DNA of 10,972 bases from Gemmatimonadota bacterium (GTDB lineage Bacteria; JAAXHH01): positions 1 to 10,972 of the forward strand of contig JAPOOT010000335.1 in NCBI GenBank assembly GCA_026713285.1, in the 5' to 3' direction. Each line of letters opens with the position of its first letter. Positions within the stretch are counted from its first letter, which is position 1. The notes under the pieces were generated by a model. It saw nothing but the letters and a program-made list of their open reading frames with translations, ran no database searches and was not told where the DNA came from. Made by a program: the position numbers and the translations under genes. This document shows, one piece after another, positions 1 through 7,400 of this stretch.

Positions 1-50
1 CCACCCTACCATCAGCGCAACAGGAACCATCCAGGGAGCGTACCGCCACC

Positions 51-893
51 ATGCGCCAGTTCGACCGGAAATTCGGCGAAGGGCTCATCGAGAATTCTCC
101 CATGACACCTGCGGTATACCTGTTCAAGGACGGGCGGGGCTCGGTGATCTACGTCGGCAAGGCCGGGAACATCCGCCAGCGCCTCCAGCAGTACCGCAAC
201 GCCTCTCGGCGCAGGGTGCACCGCAAGATGCGCACGCTGGTCCGGGAGGCGAGCGCTCTCGAGGTCATCCCACAGGAATCCGAACGCGAAGCCCTGCTGC
301 TCGAGAACGAACTGATCCGCAAGCTGCGGCCGCCGTACAACGAGGACGGCACCTGGGATTTTCTCTATCCGGCACTAGGAATCGGCGGCACCGAAAAACA
401 GGTGCTGATTTGCTTCACGACCCACGTGGACGCGTGGGAAAGCCTGGACCTGAGGTGGTACGGCGTGTTCAAATCGCGGCGGCGGGCGCTGGCCGCCTTC
501 GATGCGCTGGTCTACCTCCTGCGGCTGATCGGACATATAGAACCGGTGCGGTATCTTCCGCCCCACGAACGGATCCGGGGTTCCCGCCTCACCGGTTTCC
601 GCCAGTTGCCGCCCGAAGTCGTTTCCGCGCTGGACCGCTTCCTGTCCGGAGTCGGCCCCGAAGCGCTCTTGCCCCTGACCCACGGCCTGCTGGAAAAACC
701 CGCCGCCCGCCACGACGCGTCGGAAGTCCAGCGGAACATCCGCATGCTGGCGCACTTCCACGAACGGGACCTCGCGCCCCTGCGCGCGGCCATGCGTTCT
801 GCGGGGCGGCCGGGGTCCTTCGTGTCCCAGGCCGAGCGGGACGCGCTGTTCCTGACCACGGACGAACGGATCGGCAATGAGGCGGATCCCTGA
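51..893 (+). CDS. Stand-alone GIY-YIG nuclease, UvrC N-domain/Cho-like
   Basis: The first ~100 residues of this 280-aa protein form a GIY-YIG endonuclease domain of the UvrC/Cho type. Visible catalytic residues, aligned to UvrC, are Y23 (VYL for GIY), Y34 (YVG for YIG), R44, metal-binding E85 in the LLLENELI motif, and N97 of PPYN. Family members cut one DNA strand beside a lesion, as UvrC (3' incision) and Cho do. The C-terminal ~180 residues have no UvrC RNase H or helix-hairpin-helix signature that I can see and are unassigned. The ATG at 51 has a GGGAG-like Shine-Dalgarno about 12 nt upstream, and the pre-domain residues FGEGLIENSP look like the conserved lead-in of this family, so the internal Met18 is less likely. 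A lesion-repair role is inferred; some GIY-YIG proteins have other nuclease roles. The upstream context is cut off by the window edge. Confidence 0.85.
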   Translation: MRQFDRKFGEGLIENSPMTPAVYLFKDGRGSVIYVGKAGNIRQRLQQYRNASRRRVHRKMRTLVREASALEVIPQESEREALLLENELIRKLRPPYNEDGTWDFLYPALGIGGTEKQVLICFTTHVDAWESLDLRWYGVFKSRRRALAAFDALVYLLRLIGHIEPVRYLPPHERIRGSRLTGFRQLPPEVVSALDRFLSGVGPEALLPLTHGLLEKPAARHDASEVQRNIRMLAHFHERDLAPLRAAMRSAGRPGSFVSQAERDALFLTTDERIGNEADP

Positions 894-924
894 CCTCGCC
901 ACCGGCAAAGATTCCGCAAATTCT

Positions 925-1007
925 AAGTAAAATAAGCGAATCTTCAGTAAGGAATTTTGGAAATAGTAATTCCCATTGACAATAGTAAGGGTTTTCTGGT
1001 ATAGTAA
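925..1007 (+). repeat. Phased (N)AGTAA direct repeats over the TA promoter
   Basis: Five hexamers in one orientation: AAGTAA at 925, CAGTAA at 945, and TAGTAA at 964, 983 and 1002. The last four are exactly 19 bp apart. Alternate units share more: 945 and 983 both continue AAGG, while 964 and 1002 both continue AAT with a CATTG a few bases on, suggesting a 38-bp higher-order unit. The repeats flank and overlap the -35 and -10. GGAATT(951-956)/AATTCC(968-973) and GACATTGTC (1009-1017) are added small palindromes. AbrB-type antitoxins usually bind and repress their own promoter, so these are candidate operators; this is inference. Confidence 0.55.
976..1005 (+). promoter_or_regulatory. Sigma70-type promoter of the antitoxin-toxin operon
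   Basis: A perfect TTGACA (976-981) is followed after 18 bp by TATAGT (1000-1005), five of six matches to the -10 consensus. The predicted transcription start is near 1012. This lies downstream of the ATG at 1007, so that ATG would not be in the transcript, which supports the GTG start at 1043 for the antitoxin. The region is AT-rich against a GC-rich background. Confidence 0.7.
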
Positions 1008-1042
1008 TGACATTGTCCGATGACCAAGGGAGACATACGACC

Positions 1043-1276
1043 GTGATTGAATCCGGCATCACGAGCAAAGGGCAGACCACGGTGCCCAAGTTGGTACGGG
1101 AAGCGCTTGGTCTGGAGGCCGGCGACAGGGTGCGATACGTGATTGATGACCAGGAAGTGCGCATGCTGCCCGTACGTCCGATCGGCAGGCTGTTTGGCGT
1201 GCTCAGGCATCGAGGACCCGCCGTCACCATCGACGAGATGGAAAAGGCCATTGCCCACGGAGCCGTCGACCAATGA
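1043..1276 (+). CDS. AbrB/MazE (SpoVT-like) family antitoxin, VapB role
   Basis: A 77-aa protein with an N-terminal swapped-hairpin AbrB DNA-binding domain: the segment ITSKGQTTVPK followed by VREALGLEAGDRV is the family signature. The C-terminal half (EMEKAIAHGAVDQ and preceding residues) would be the toxin-binding tail. It should neutralise the PIN toxin encoded by the next gene and repress the shared promoter. I chose the GTG at 1043 over the in-frame ATG at 1007 for two reasons: AAGGGAG at 1026-1032 is an excellent Shine-Dalgarno 10 nt from the GTG, and the ATG lies at or before the predicted transcription start. The reading frame runs into the toxin gene with an ATGA overlap, typical of translational coupling. 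The family call is solid; the exact start is probable. Confidence 0.85.
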   Translation: MIESGITSKGQTTVPKLVREALGLEAGDRVRYVIDDQEVRMLPVRPIGRLFGVLRHRGPAVTIDEMEKAIAHGAVDQ

Positions 1277-1665
1277 TCGCGCTGGATACCAACGTCCTGG
1301 TCCGGTTTCTCGTGTGCGACGACGAGCCGCAGGCTGCGTCCGCCCGGACTTTGCTGGCATCGTTCTCGGCAGAAAATCCCGGGTTTGTCTGCCGCGAAGT
1401 CGTCCTCGAACTCGTATGGGGACTTGAACGGGCGTACGGCTTCCCTCGCGAAGAGATTGCCGACATCCTGGAGCAACTGGTCTCGACCGAGGAACTGGTG
1501 GTGGAGGCTGCCGCCGATGTTGCGCGCGCTGCATTCAGATACGGAACGGGTGAAGCGGGATTCTCCGACCTGATGATTCTGGCAGCTGCCGAAAGATCGC
1601 ACGCACTGCCCGTGTACACCTTTGACCAGAAGGCCGCGCGGGTCGAAGGTGTGCGTTTGCTGTAG
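1273..1665 (+). CDS. vapC: VapC family PIN-domain RNase toxin
   Basis: This 130-aa protein is one complete PIN domain, the usual VapC length. The acidic metal site is visible: D5 in ALDTNVLV, E46 in VVLELVW, D99 in GFSDLMI and D118 in TFDQKAA. VapC toxins are Mg-dependent endoribonucleases that cleave tRNA or rRNA when freed from the antitoxin; the specific target cannot be read here. The start ATG overlaps the antitoxin stop by ATGA, so translation is coupled and both share the promoter at 976-1005. All catalytic residues are present, so the toxin looks intact. The pairing with an AbrB/MazE-type antitoxin is a common type II arrangement. No clear rho-independent terminator follows. Confidence 0.92.
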   Translation: MIALDTNVLVRFLVCDDEPQAASARTLLASFSAENPGFVCREVVLELVWGLERAYGFPREEIADILEQLVSTEELVVEAAADVARAAFRYGTGEAGFSDLMILAAAERSHALPVYTFDQKAARVEGVRLL

Positions 1666-1745
1666 GGAACGAATACTCACCCGTCCGATGTTTACCGAGT
1701 GACCATATCGCTGAAACGAACCAGGGCAGATTGCCTGCTTATCAT

Positions 1746-1799
1746 GAAGAAGCGCTGCTACTTAATCGAGGCATACGCTTCTTCTTAATCGAGACATAC
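1746..1799 (+). promoter_or_regulatory. Hairpin and direct repeat before the PolB-like exonuclease
   Basis: GAAGAAGCG (1746-1754) is perfectly complementary to CGCTTCTTC (1776-1784), giving a 9-bp stem with a 21-nt loop. Overlapping it, CTTAATCGAGGCATAC (1761-1776) recurs as CTTAATCGAGACATAC (1784-1799), 15 of 16 identical, 23 bp apart and ending one base before the next start codon. No T-run follows the stem, so it is a poor terminator. An operator or leader structure controlling the downstream gene is possible. The 1666-1745 stretch before it holds nothing I recognise. Confidence 0.4.
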
Positions 1800-1800
1800 C

Positions 1801-2658
1801 ATGTTTAAAAAAGTACTGCAGGATGTTTGGGCCTTCGACGCGGAATGGGTTCCCGACCCCGATGCGGGGCGTTTGCTCTACGACCTGCCGCCCGACATGC
1901 CCGACCGCGAAGTCGTCCAGGAAATGTGGCGCATGAACGGAGCCACGGTAGAAATGCCGCGACCTTTTCTCAAGTATGCCATGAGCCGCCTGGTGTCCAT
2001 CGCCATGGTGACCAGAACCAAGGGCCCGGATGGAAACGTGTCGCTCGACCTGCGGGTGCAGCCCAGGAATCCGGAAAACCCCGATGACTGCGACGAAGCC
2101 ACGATTCTGTCCCGTTTCCTGGAAAGCGTGGGCCGGCGCCAGCCCCAGCTCGTCGGGTTCAATTCCTCTGGATCGGACCTGCCGATCATGATACAGCGGG
2201 GGATCATCAAGGGCATCACCGCGGAGGGGTTCTGCAAGCGGCCGGACAAACCCTGGGAGGGTTACGACTACTTCTCGCGTGCGAGCGATTGGAACGTGGA
2301 CCTGATGACGGCGATCGGGGATTGGGGCAAGGCGCGGCCGTCATTGAAGGAGATGGCCGTACTGTCGGGCATACCGGGGAAGATGGGCGGTTTCGACGGC
2401 GACAGCGTTGCCGAGGCCTGGCTTGACGGAGACATCCGGAAGATCGCCCAGTACAACCAGCACGACGCCGTGACGACCTACCTTGTCTGGCTGCGTATTG
2501 CTCACTTCGCGGGCTTCTTCGACGACGTTCAGTACCGGGACGAACAGGCCCTGGTGCGGTCCATGCTCGAAGAGAAGGCGCAGTCACCGGAGAACCAGCA
2601 CCTGGCCGAATATGTGCGGGAATGGGACCGGCTCAAGGGGATGAGCGGGGAAGGGTAG
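1801..2658 (+). CDS. PolB-like DEDDy 3'-5' exonuclease (PF10108 type)
   Basis: A 285-aa stand-alone 3'-5' exonuclease resembling the proofreading domain of family B DNA polymerases. Exo I is FDAEW (D13, E15), Exo II is GFNSSGSD with D126, and Exo III is Y218-NQH-D222, the YxxxD form of the DEDDy subgroup. The two-metal active site therefore looks complete. It carries no polymerase domain; the length is normal for this family of predicted nucleases. The substrate is probably single-stranded DNA ends, by family analogy; no cellular role is established from the sequence. The ATG at 1801 is preceded only by a weak GAGA (1791-1794), but the family N-terminus begins just before the Exo I strand, so the start fits. 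It faces the DUF4143 ATPase gene convergently. Its location beside repair genes suggests a repair or replication-editing role (inference). Confidence 0.85.
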   Translation: MFKKVLQDVWAFDAEWVPDPDAGRLLYDLPPDMPDREVVQEMWRMNGATVEMPRPFLKYAMSRLVSIAMVTRTKGPDGNVSLDLRVQPRNPENPDDCDEATILSRFLESVGRRQPQLVGFNSSGSDLPIMIQRGIIKGITAEGFCKRPDKPWEGYDYFSRASDWNVDLMTAIGDWGKARPSLKEMAVLSGIPGKMGGFDGDSVAEAWLDGDIRKIAQYNQHDAVTTYLVWLRIAHFAGFFDDVQYRDEQALVRSMLEEKAQSPENQHLAEYVREWDRLKGMSGEG

Positions 2659-2708
2659 GGTTTTCTGACATACAGGTCGTATATTTCCAGGTGTCGCGCC
2701 GCGGATTA

Positions 2709-2727
2709 CGCCGGTTCTCTGCCGGCG
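2709..2727. other. Short GC-rich inverted repeat in the convergent gap
   Basis: CGCCGG (2709-2714) pairs with CCGGCG (2722-2727) across a 7-nt loop, between the two convergent genes. No T-run flanks it on either strand, so a terminator role is weak. The rest of 2659-2768 shows no feature I can support. Confidence 0.25.
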
Positions 2728-2768
2728 AAGTAGGTGAATTGGTACCGGCCATTTTCAGGTTCGAATGG

Positions 2769-2853
2769 ATGAAGATTGCTGGTCCGCGTGGCGGCTGATT
2801 GCAAGTCCAGGTGGCGGCTGATTGCAAGTTTTTTAACCGTCCAATTGAAAGTT
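2769..2853. repeat. Direct-repeat array at the 3' side of the ATPase gene
   Basis: Units on the + strand, each 23 bp apart: a degenerate one near 2769 (GATTGCTGGTCC core), CGGCTGATTGCAAGTC at 2792-2807, CGGCTGATTGCAAGTT at 2815-2830 and CGTCCAATTGAAAGTT at 2838-2853. The middle two sit in an identical 19-nt stretch (2788-2806 and 2811-2829). The last unit lies inside the coding end of the ATPase. The units are in the same orientation as the array at 4261-4365 on the other side of the gene, and the pair at 2815/2838 repeats the pair at 4261/4283. Confidence 0.75.
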
Positions 2854-4155
2854 TGAGCCGGTTTCTACCGGATTCTCCCAAAGTAATCTGACCGGCGCAG
2901 CTGTCAGTCCTTCTCCAAAACTCCAACACTTATCTCCGTCATAAAGCACCACGCCGGCGGCGAACCGGTCACCAGCTGCATCCTTCAGCTTGCGCAATCC
3001 GTGGAAATCCGAAGCGCGTACGGTACTTGACGCTTTCACTTCCACACCCGCCACGGCCATAGCCCCCTTCTCGATCACCAGGTCGACCTCAACCTTGTCC
3101 TTGTCCCGATAGTGATAAAATGTCAGTGTATCATCAGACCAACTGGCCTGTCGTTTCAACTCTTGAAACACGAATGATTCCAGATACTGTCCGTATAGAT
3201 CCCGATCTTTCTTCAGCGCCTCGCTGCTCGCACCGATCACGGCGCATCCGATTCCCGTGTCACAGACATGCAGCTTCGGTGCCTTGACCATTCTCTTCAA
3301 TCGATTGTTCTGCCATGCGGGTATCCGTTCCAGCAGGAAGATTCTTTCAAGGATCTCTACATACTTACCAATGGTCGGTCTGCTGAGGCGAAAGGTGGAG
3401 GACATGTCCTGAAGATTGTACAACCTTGCTGTTTGAGTCGCTGCAACATTGAGGAGTCGAATCATGGCGCCATGATCACTTATCTTGGCTATGTCTTGTA
3501 CATCCCTTTGAAGTTGTGTTTCAACATAGTTCAGGTACCAATTGCGTCTTCTACCCTCAGATGAGCGAGCCAACGCGGCCGGGAATCCTCCAGCTACGAT
3601 TCTATCGGCCAGTCGGTCCGACGCTCCGGCCAACTCTGGCGCTTTTAGATCACCAGAAATCAATCGATCAAGAAAGGTGGGATGCTGACCCGACAGTTCA
3701 CACTGGGCCAGTGGGTGGAGTCTGATGATCTCCAGCCGCCCCGCAAGTGAATCCGATACTCGGGGCACGAGCAGGACCTGAGATGATCCCGTTAGCAGAA
3801 ACCGGCCGGGAATCCGGTCACGGTCGATCGCCATTTTCAAAGCGGTGAATATGGAAGGCGCCCGCTGAACTTCATCCAGAATTACTCTGCCCGGCAAATC
3901 GTTAACGAAGCCTATTGGATCTCTTTCTGCGGCTTCGCGTGCTGTTTCATCGTCAAAGGTGATATAGTTGGAACCGGGCCATTTAATGTTCGTTCCGCCG
4001 GGCCATACTATGGTTCGCGACGAATTTACCATTCTCGCCAGAGTGGTCTTGCCGCACTGTCTCGGACCGTGGATCAGGACGGCCGGCGAATCGGCAAGCG
4101 CCTCTTTCAGTGGGTGTTCCGCGTAACGCGGATAGAGTTTGGTCTCGGATGTCAT
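2833..4155 (-). CDS. AAA_14/DUF4143 family ATPase
   Basis: A ~440-aa P-loop ATPase with an N-terminal AAA_14 domain and a C-terminal DUF4143 domain. From the chosen start, Walker A is GPRQCGKT at residues 30-37 and Walker B is VILDEVQ with D94-E95. A winged-helix-like middle segment (RLSRPTIGKYVEIL) is followed by a C-terminal part with the nuclease-like pattern VEVDLVIEKG...VEVKAS, as in other DUF4143 proteins. The biological role of this family is not established. The frame is open to an ATG at 4260, but the extra 35 residues look unconserved; the Met at 4155 precedes the family-like YPRYAEHPL and has GAAGG about 12 nt upstream. Composition is visibly less GC-rich than the flanking repair genes, suggesting recent acquisition. 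Repeat arrays flank it on both sides, and its last codons (NFQLDG, stop) are themselves a repeat unit. Confidence 0.88.
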   Translation of the reverse strand: MTSETKLYPRYAEHPLKEALADSPAVLIHGPRQCGKTTLARMVNSSRTIVWPGGTNIKWPGSNYITFDDETAREAAERDPIGFVNDLPGRVILDEVQRAPSIFTALKMAIDRDRIPGRFLLTGSSQVLLVPRVSDSLAGRLEIIRLHPLAQCELSGQHPTFLDRLISGDLKAPELAGASDRLADRIVAGGFPAALARSSEGRRRNWYLNYVETQLQRDVQDIAKISDHGAMIRLLNVAATQTARLYNLQDMSSTFRLSRPTIGKYVEILERIFLLERIPAWQNNRLKRMVKAPKLHVCDTGIGCAVIGASSEALKKDRDLYGQYLESFVFQELKRQASWSDDTLTFYHYRDKDKVEVDLVIEKGAMAVAGVEVKASSTVRASDFHGLRKLKDAAGDRFAAGVVLYDGDKCWSFGEGLTAAPVRLLWENPVETGSNFQLDG

Positions 4156-4260
4156 TTTCGTAACGGGCCTTCGAGTAAGTTCCATTCCTGATCGCATTGT
4201 ACTGAGTGGTACGTTATTACTTCTGCTATGGCTTCCTGTTAAAAAATGTAAGTCTTTCAT

Positions 4261-4365
4261 CGGCTGATTGCAAGTTTATAATCGTCCAAGTGCAAGTTAT
4301 CTCCCGTCCAAGTGAAAGTTTATATTCGTCCAAGTGCAAGTTTACTTGCCGTCCAAGTGCAAGTT
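4261..4365. repeat. Five-unit direct-repeat array at the 5' side of the ATPase gene
   Basis: CGGCTGATTGCAAGTT (4261-4276) is followed by CGTCCAAGTGCAAGTT at 4283-4298, 4327-4342 and 4350-4365, and by CGTCCAAGTGAAAGTT at 4305-4320. Starts are 22, 22, 22 and 23 bp apart, close to two helical turns. Spacers are 6-7 bp, differ in sequence and are mostly AT-rich. Read along the ATPase strand, the array lies in its upstream region and could hold its promoter and operators. The same leading pair occurs at 2815/2838 on the gene's other side. The units are too short for a normal CRISPR and there are no CRISPR-length spacers. Confidence 0.85.
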
Positions 4366-4415
4366 GTCGATCAGTAACATGTTGAAATCATATCATTTAA
4401 CCATTTATAATCTCC

Positions 4416-7400
4416 TCATCGAAAATCCCGGCTCCGAAGCCGCAGCGTCCGGTCCTCCAGCTTCGGGTCCCAGACCGATTCCACCACGAGGTGGACCACC
4501 CCCTCGCCCACCTGCAGGTTTCCAGTAACGCCCATGCAGTGCAGCGTTCTGGCCAGCAGGGCGTTGCGCTCGAACACCTTCTCCCAGATCACCAGGTTCA
4601 CGAAGCCGGTCTCGTCCTCCAGCGTCATGAAGGTGACGCCCTGGGCGGTCCCCGGGCGCTGGCGGCAGATGACCAGGCCCACGTAGCGGACCGAGCGGCC
4701 GTCCGGCATGCCGTTGAGTTCCCGCGCGGTGGGCAGTCCCCGGGCGGCGAGTTCGGCGCGCCGCGGCTTGAGGAGGTGTCCCTGTACGCTGTGGCCGGCG
4801 GCCTGGTGATCCCAGAGGATGGTCTCCAGGCTGTTCAGGGGCTGGAAACGGGGCCGGGCGCCGCGGGATTTCAGCGGCAAAGGGGGCGGCCCGCCGGTTT
4901 CGGTCCCCAGGACCTGCCATAAGGCGCCGCGGCGGTCCTGGCCGAAGCACGCGAAGGCGCCCGCCTCGGCCAGGGACTCCAGCTTGTCCTCGTGAAGCCC
5001 GGTCCGACGTGCGACGTCCGCGACATCCCGGAAAGGAGCCTGGTCCATGGCCGCTTCCAGCCGCTCCCCGTCCCCTTTCCCCAGGCCCCGGACGTAGCGC
5101 AGGCCCATGCGGACCGCGAACGGGGGACGAGTGCCGGCGCCGTCCGCTCCGGCGTGTCCATTGCCGGCCGCGCCGCGCGATCCATTCCCGGCCGCGTTGC
5201 CAGCCGCGTCGCGCACGATATGGCCCGCGCCCTTATCGCCGGCCCCAATCTCCTCCAGCGTGCAGTCCCAGCGGCTGCGGCGTATGCTCACCGGCCGCAC
5301 CTCCACCCCGTGTATCCCGGCGTCGTTGACGATGGTGGAGGGCGAGTAGAACCCCATGGGCTGGGCGTTCAGCAGGGCGCAGGTGAACTCCGCCGGGTAG
5401 TGGCAGCGCAGGTAGGCGGTGGCGTACGCGATGTGGGCGAAGCTGGCGGCGTGGCTCTCCGGGAAGCCGTACTCGCCGAACCCGCGGATCTGCATGAAGA
5501 CGTGCTCGGCGAATTCCTGCCGGATGCCTTTTTTGATCATGCGCGAGACCAGCCGTTCCCGGTGCCGCTCGATCCGTCCCGACCGCCGCCAGGCGGCCAT
5601 GTCCCGCCGGAGCTGGTCGGCCTCGCCGGGGGTGTAGTCCGCCGCCACCATGGCCAGCTGCATCACCTGCTCCTGGAAGAGGGGCACGCCCAGGGTCTTC
5701 TCCAGAACGGGCACGAGGGATTCGTGGGGATAGGTGATCTCCTCCTCCCCGTTGCGCCGCCGCAGGTAGGGATGGACCATGCCGCCCGTGATGGGCCCGG
5801 GGCGAACGATGCTGATCTCGATCACCAGATCGTAGTAGTTGCGCGGCTTCAGGCGGCCCAGCATGGCCATCTGGGCACGGCTCTCGATCTGGAACACGCC
5901 CACCGTGTCGCTGCGGCAGATCAGGTCGAAGGTGGCGGCGTCCTCCCGGGGGAGCGTGGCCAGGGAGAGCTCCATCCGGCGGTGCCGCCGCAGGAGGTCG
6001 AAGCCGAGGTGCAGCAGGTTGAGGGCGCCCAGGCCCAGGAGGTCCACCTTGAACAGCCCCGCGTCCTCCACGTCCTCCTTGTCCCACTGGATCACCGTCC
6101 GGCCCTCCATGGTGGCGTTCTCGATGGGCACCAGGTCGTGGACGGGGTGGTGGCCCAGCAGAAATCCCCCGGGGTGGATGGAGAGATGGCGGGGGAAGTC
6201 CTGGATCTCCCGCACCAGGGCGTTCAGGTGGCGCAGGGCCGGGTTCTCCGGGTCGAGGCCGGCCTGGCGGATGAAGTCCTCGTCCCACTGCCCGTGGGAC
6301 ACCTGCCGGGCCAGGCGGTCGAGGCCGGTGGCCGGGATCTCCAGCACCTTGCCCACCTCCCGGATGGCGGACCGGTGGCGGTAGCGGACCACGTTGGCCA
6401 CCATGGCGGCGTGGGTGCGTCCGTACTTGCGGTACACGTGCCGGATCACCTCTTCCCGGCGGTTGTGCTCGATGTCCAGGTCGATGTCCGGCGGCTCGGC
6501 CCTTTCCCTGGAGATGAACCGCTCGAAGAGGAGGTTCACCTGGGTGGGGTCCACGCCCGTGATGCCCAGGGCGAAGCAGACGGCGGAGTTGGCCGCCGAC
6601 CCGCGGCCCTGGCAGAGGATGTGCTCGCGGCGGCAGTACTCCACGATCTCGTGCATGGTCAGGAAGTATCCCTCGTACTCCAGCTCCCGGATCAGGGCGA
6701 GTTCCTTCTTCAGTTGGGGGACCTGCGTTTCGAACTTGTCGCCCAGGCGGCGGGCCGCGCCCTCGAAGGTGCGCTCCTCCAGGTACTGGATGGACGTCTT
6801 GCCGTTCGGAAGGCGCTCCAGCGGGTAGCGGTAGCGCAGCTCCGCAAGCGAAAAGGTGCAGCGGGCGGCCACTTCGCGGGTCCGTTCGAGGGACGCCGGG
6901 TCGTCTTCGAAGAGACGCGCCATGTCTTCAGGGGCCTTCAGGGCGTGCTGGTCGTTCGGCCGGATGAGGCGCCCGGCCGCAGGCAGCGTCACGCCCTCCC
7001 GGATGCAGGTCAGCACGTCCTGCAGGGGACGCCGTTCGGGCGCGTGGTAGAGCACCTCCACGGCAGCCACGGTGGGCAGTCCGAAGCGGTCCGCCAGCTC
7101 CCGGAGGCGGATCTCCTTCAGGGCCTCCTCCGCCCTGCGATGCCGGACCAGGACCACGTACAGGCGGTCTTTGAAGGCCGCACGGAGTGGTTCGAGGATA
7201 GGGGCGGACGCGGAAAAACCCGGGGCGGGGGACGCGCCTTCAAGGGTCGACGCGGACGCGGAAAGGTCCGGGGCGGAGGACGCGCCGGCATCCCTTCCAG
7301 GCGCGGCGATCCACAGGGCGATCAACCCCGGGCTGTGGCGGCACACTTCCTCCCAACTCACCCGGCAGTTCCCCTTGGCGCCGCGCAGGTGCCCGGCGGT

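Noticed and set aside
589..1680. A 363-codon minus-strand frame across the GIY-YIG and toxin-antitoxin genes
   Set aside because: It crosses three well-supported + strand features and the promoter; composition is low-complexity and no family is visible.
1722..1738. GGCAGATTGCC-type small palindrome after vapC as a terminator
   Set aside because: The stem is only four base pairs and no T-run follows.
4156..4260. 35-residue N-terminal extension of the DUF4143 ATPase
   Set aside because: No Shine-Dalgarno before the ATG at 4260 and no family-like sequence before YPRYAEHPL; kept only as a possibility.
4261..4365. CRISPR array
   Set aside because: Units are 16 bp with 6-7 bp gaps, vary in sequence and have no cas genes nearby; spacers are far too short.
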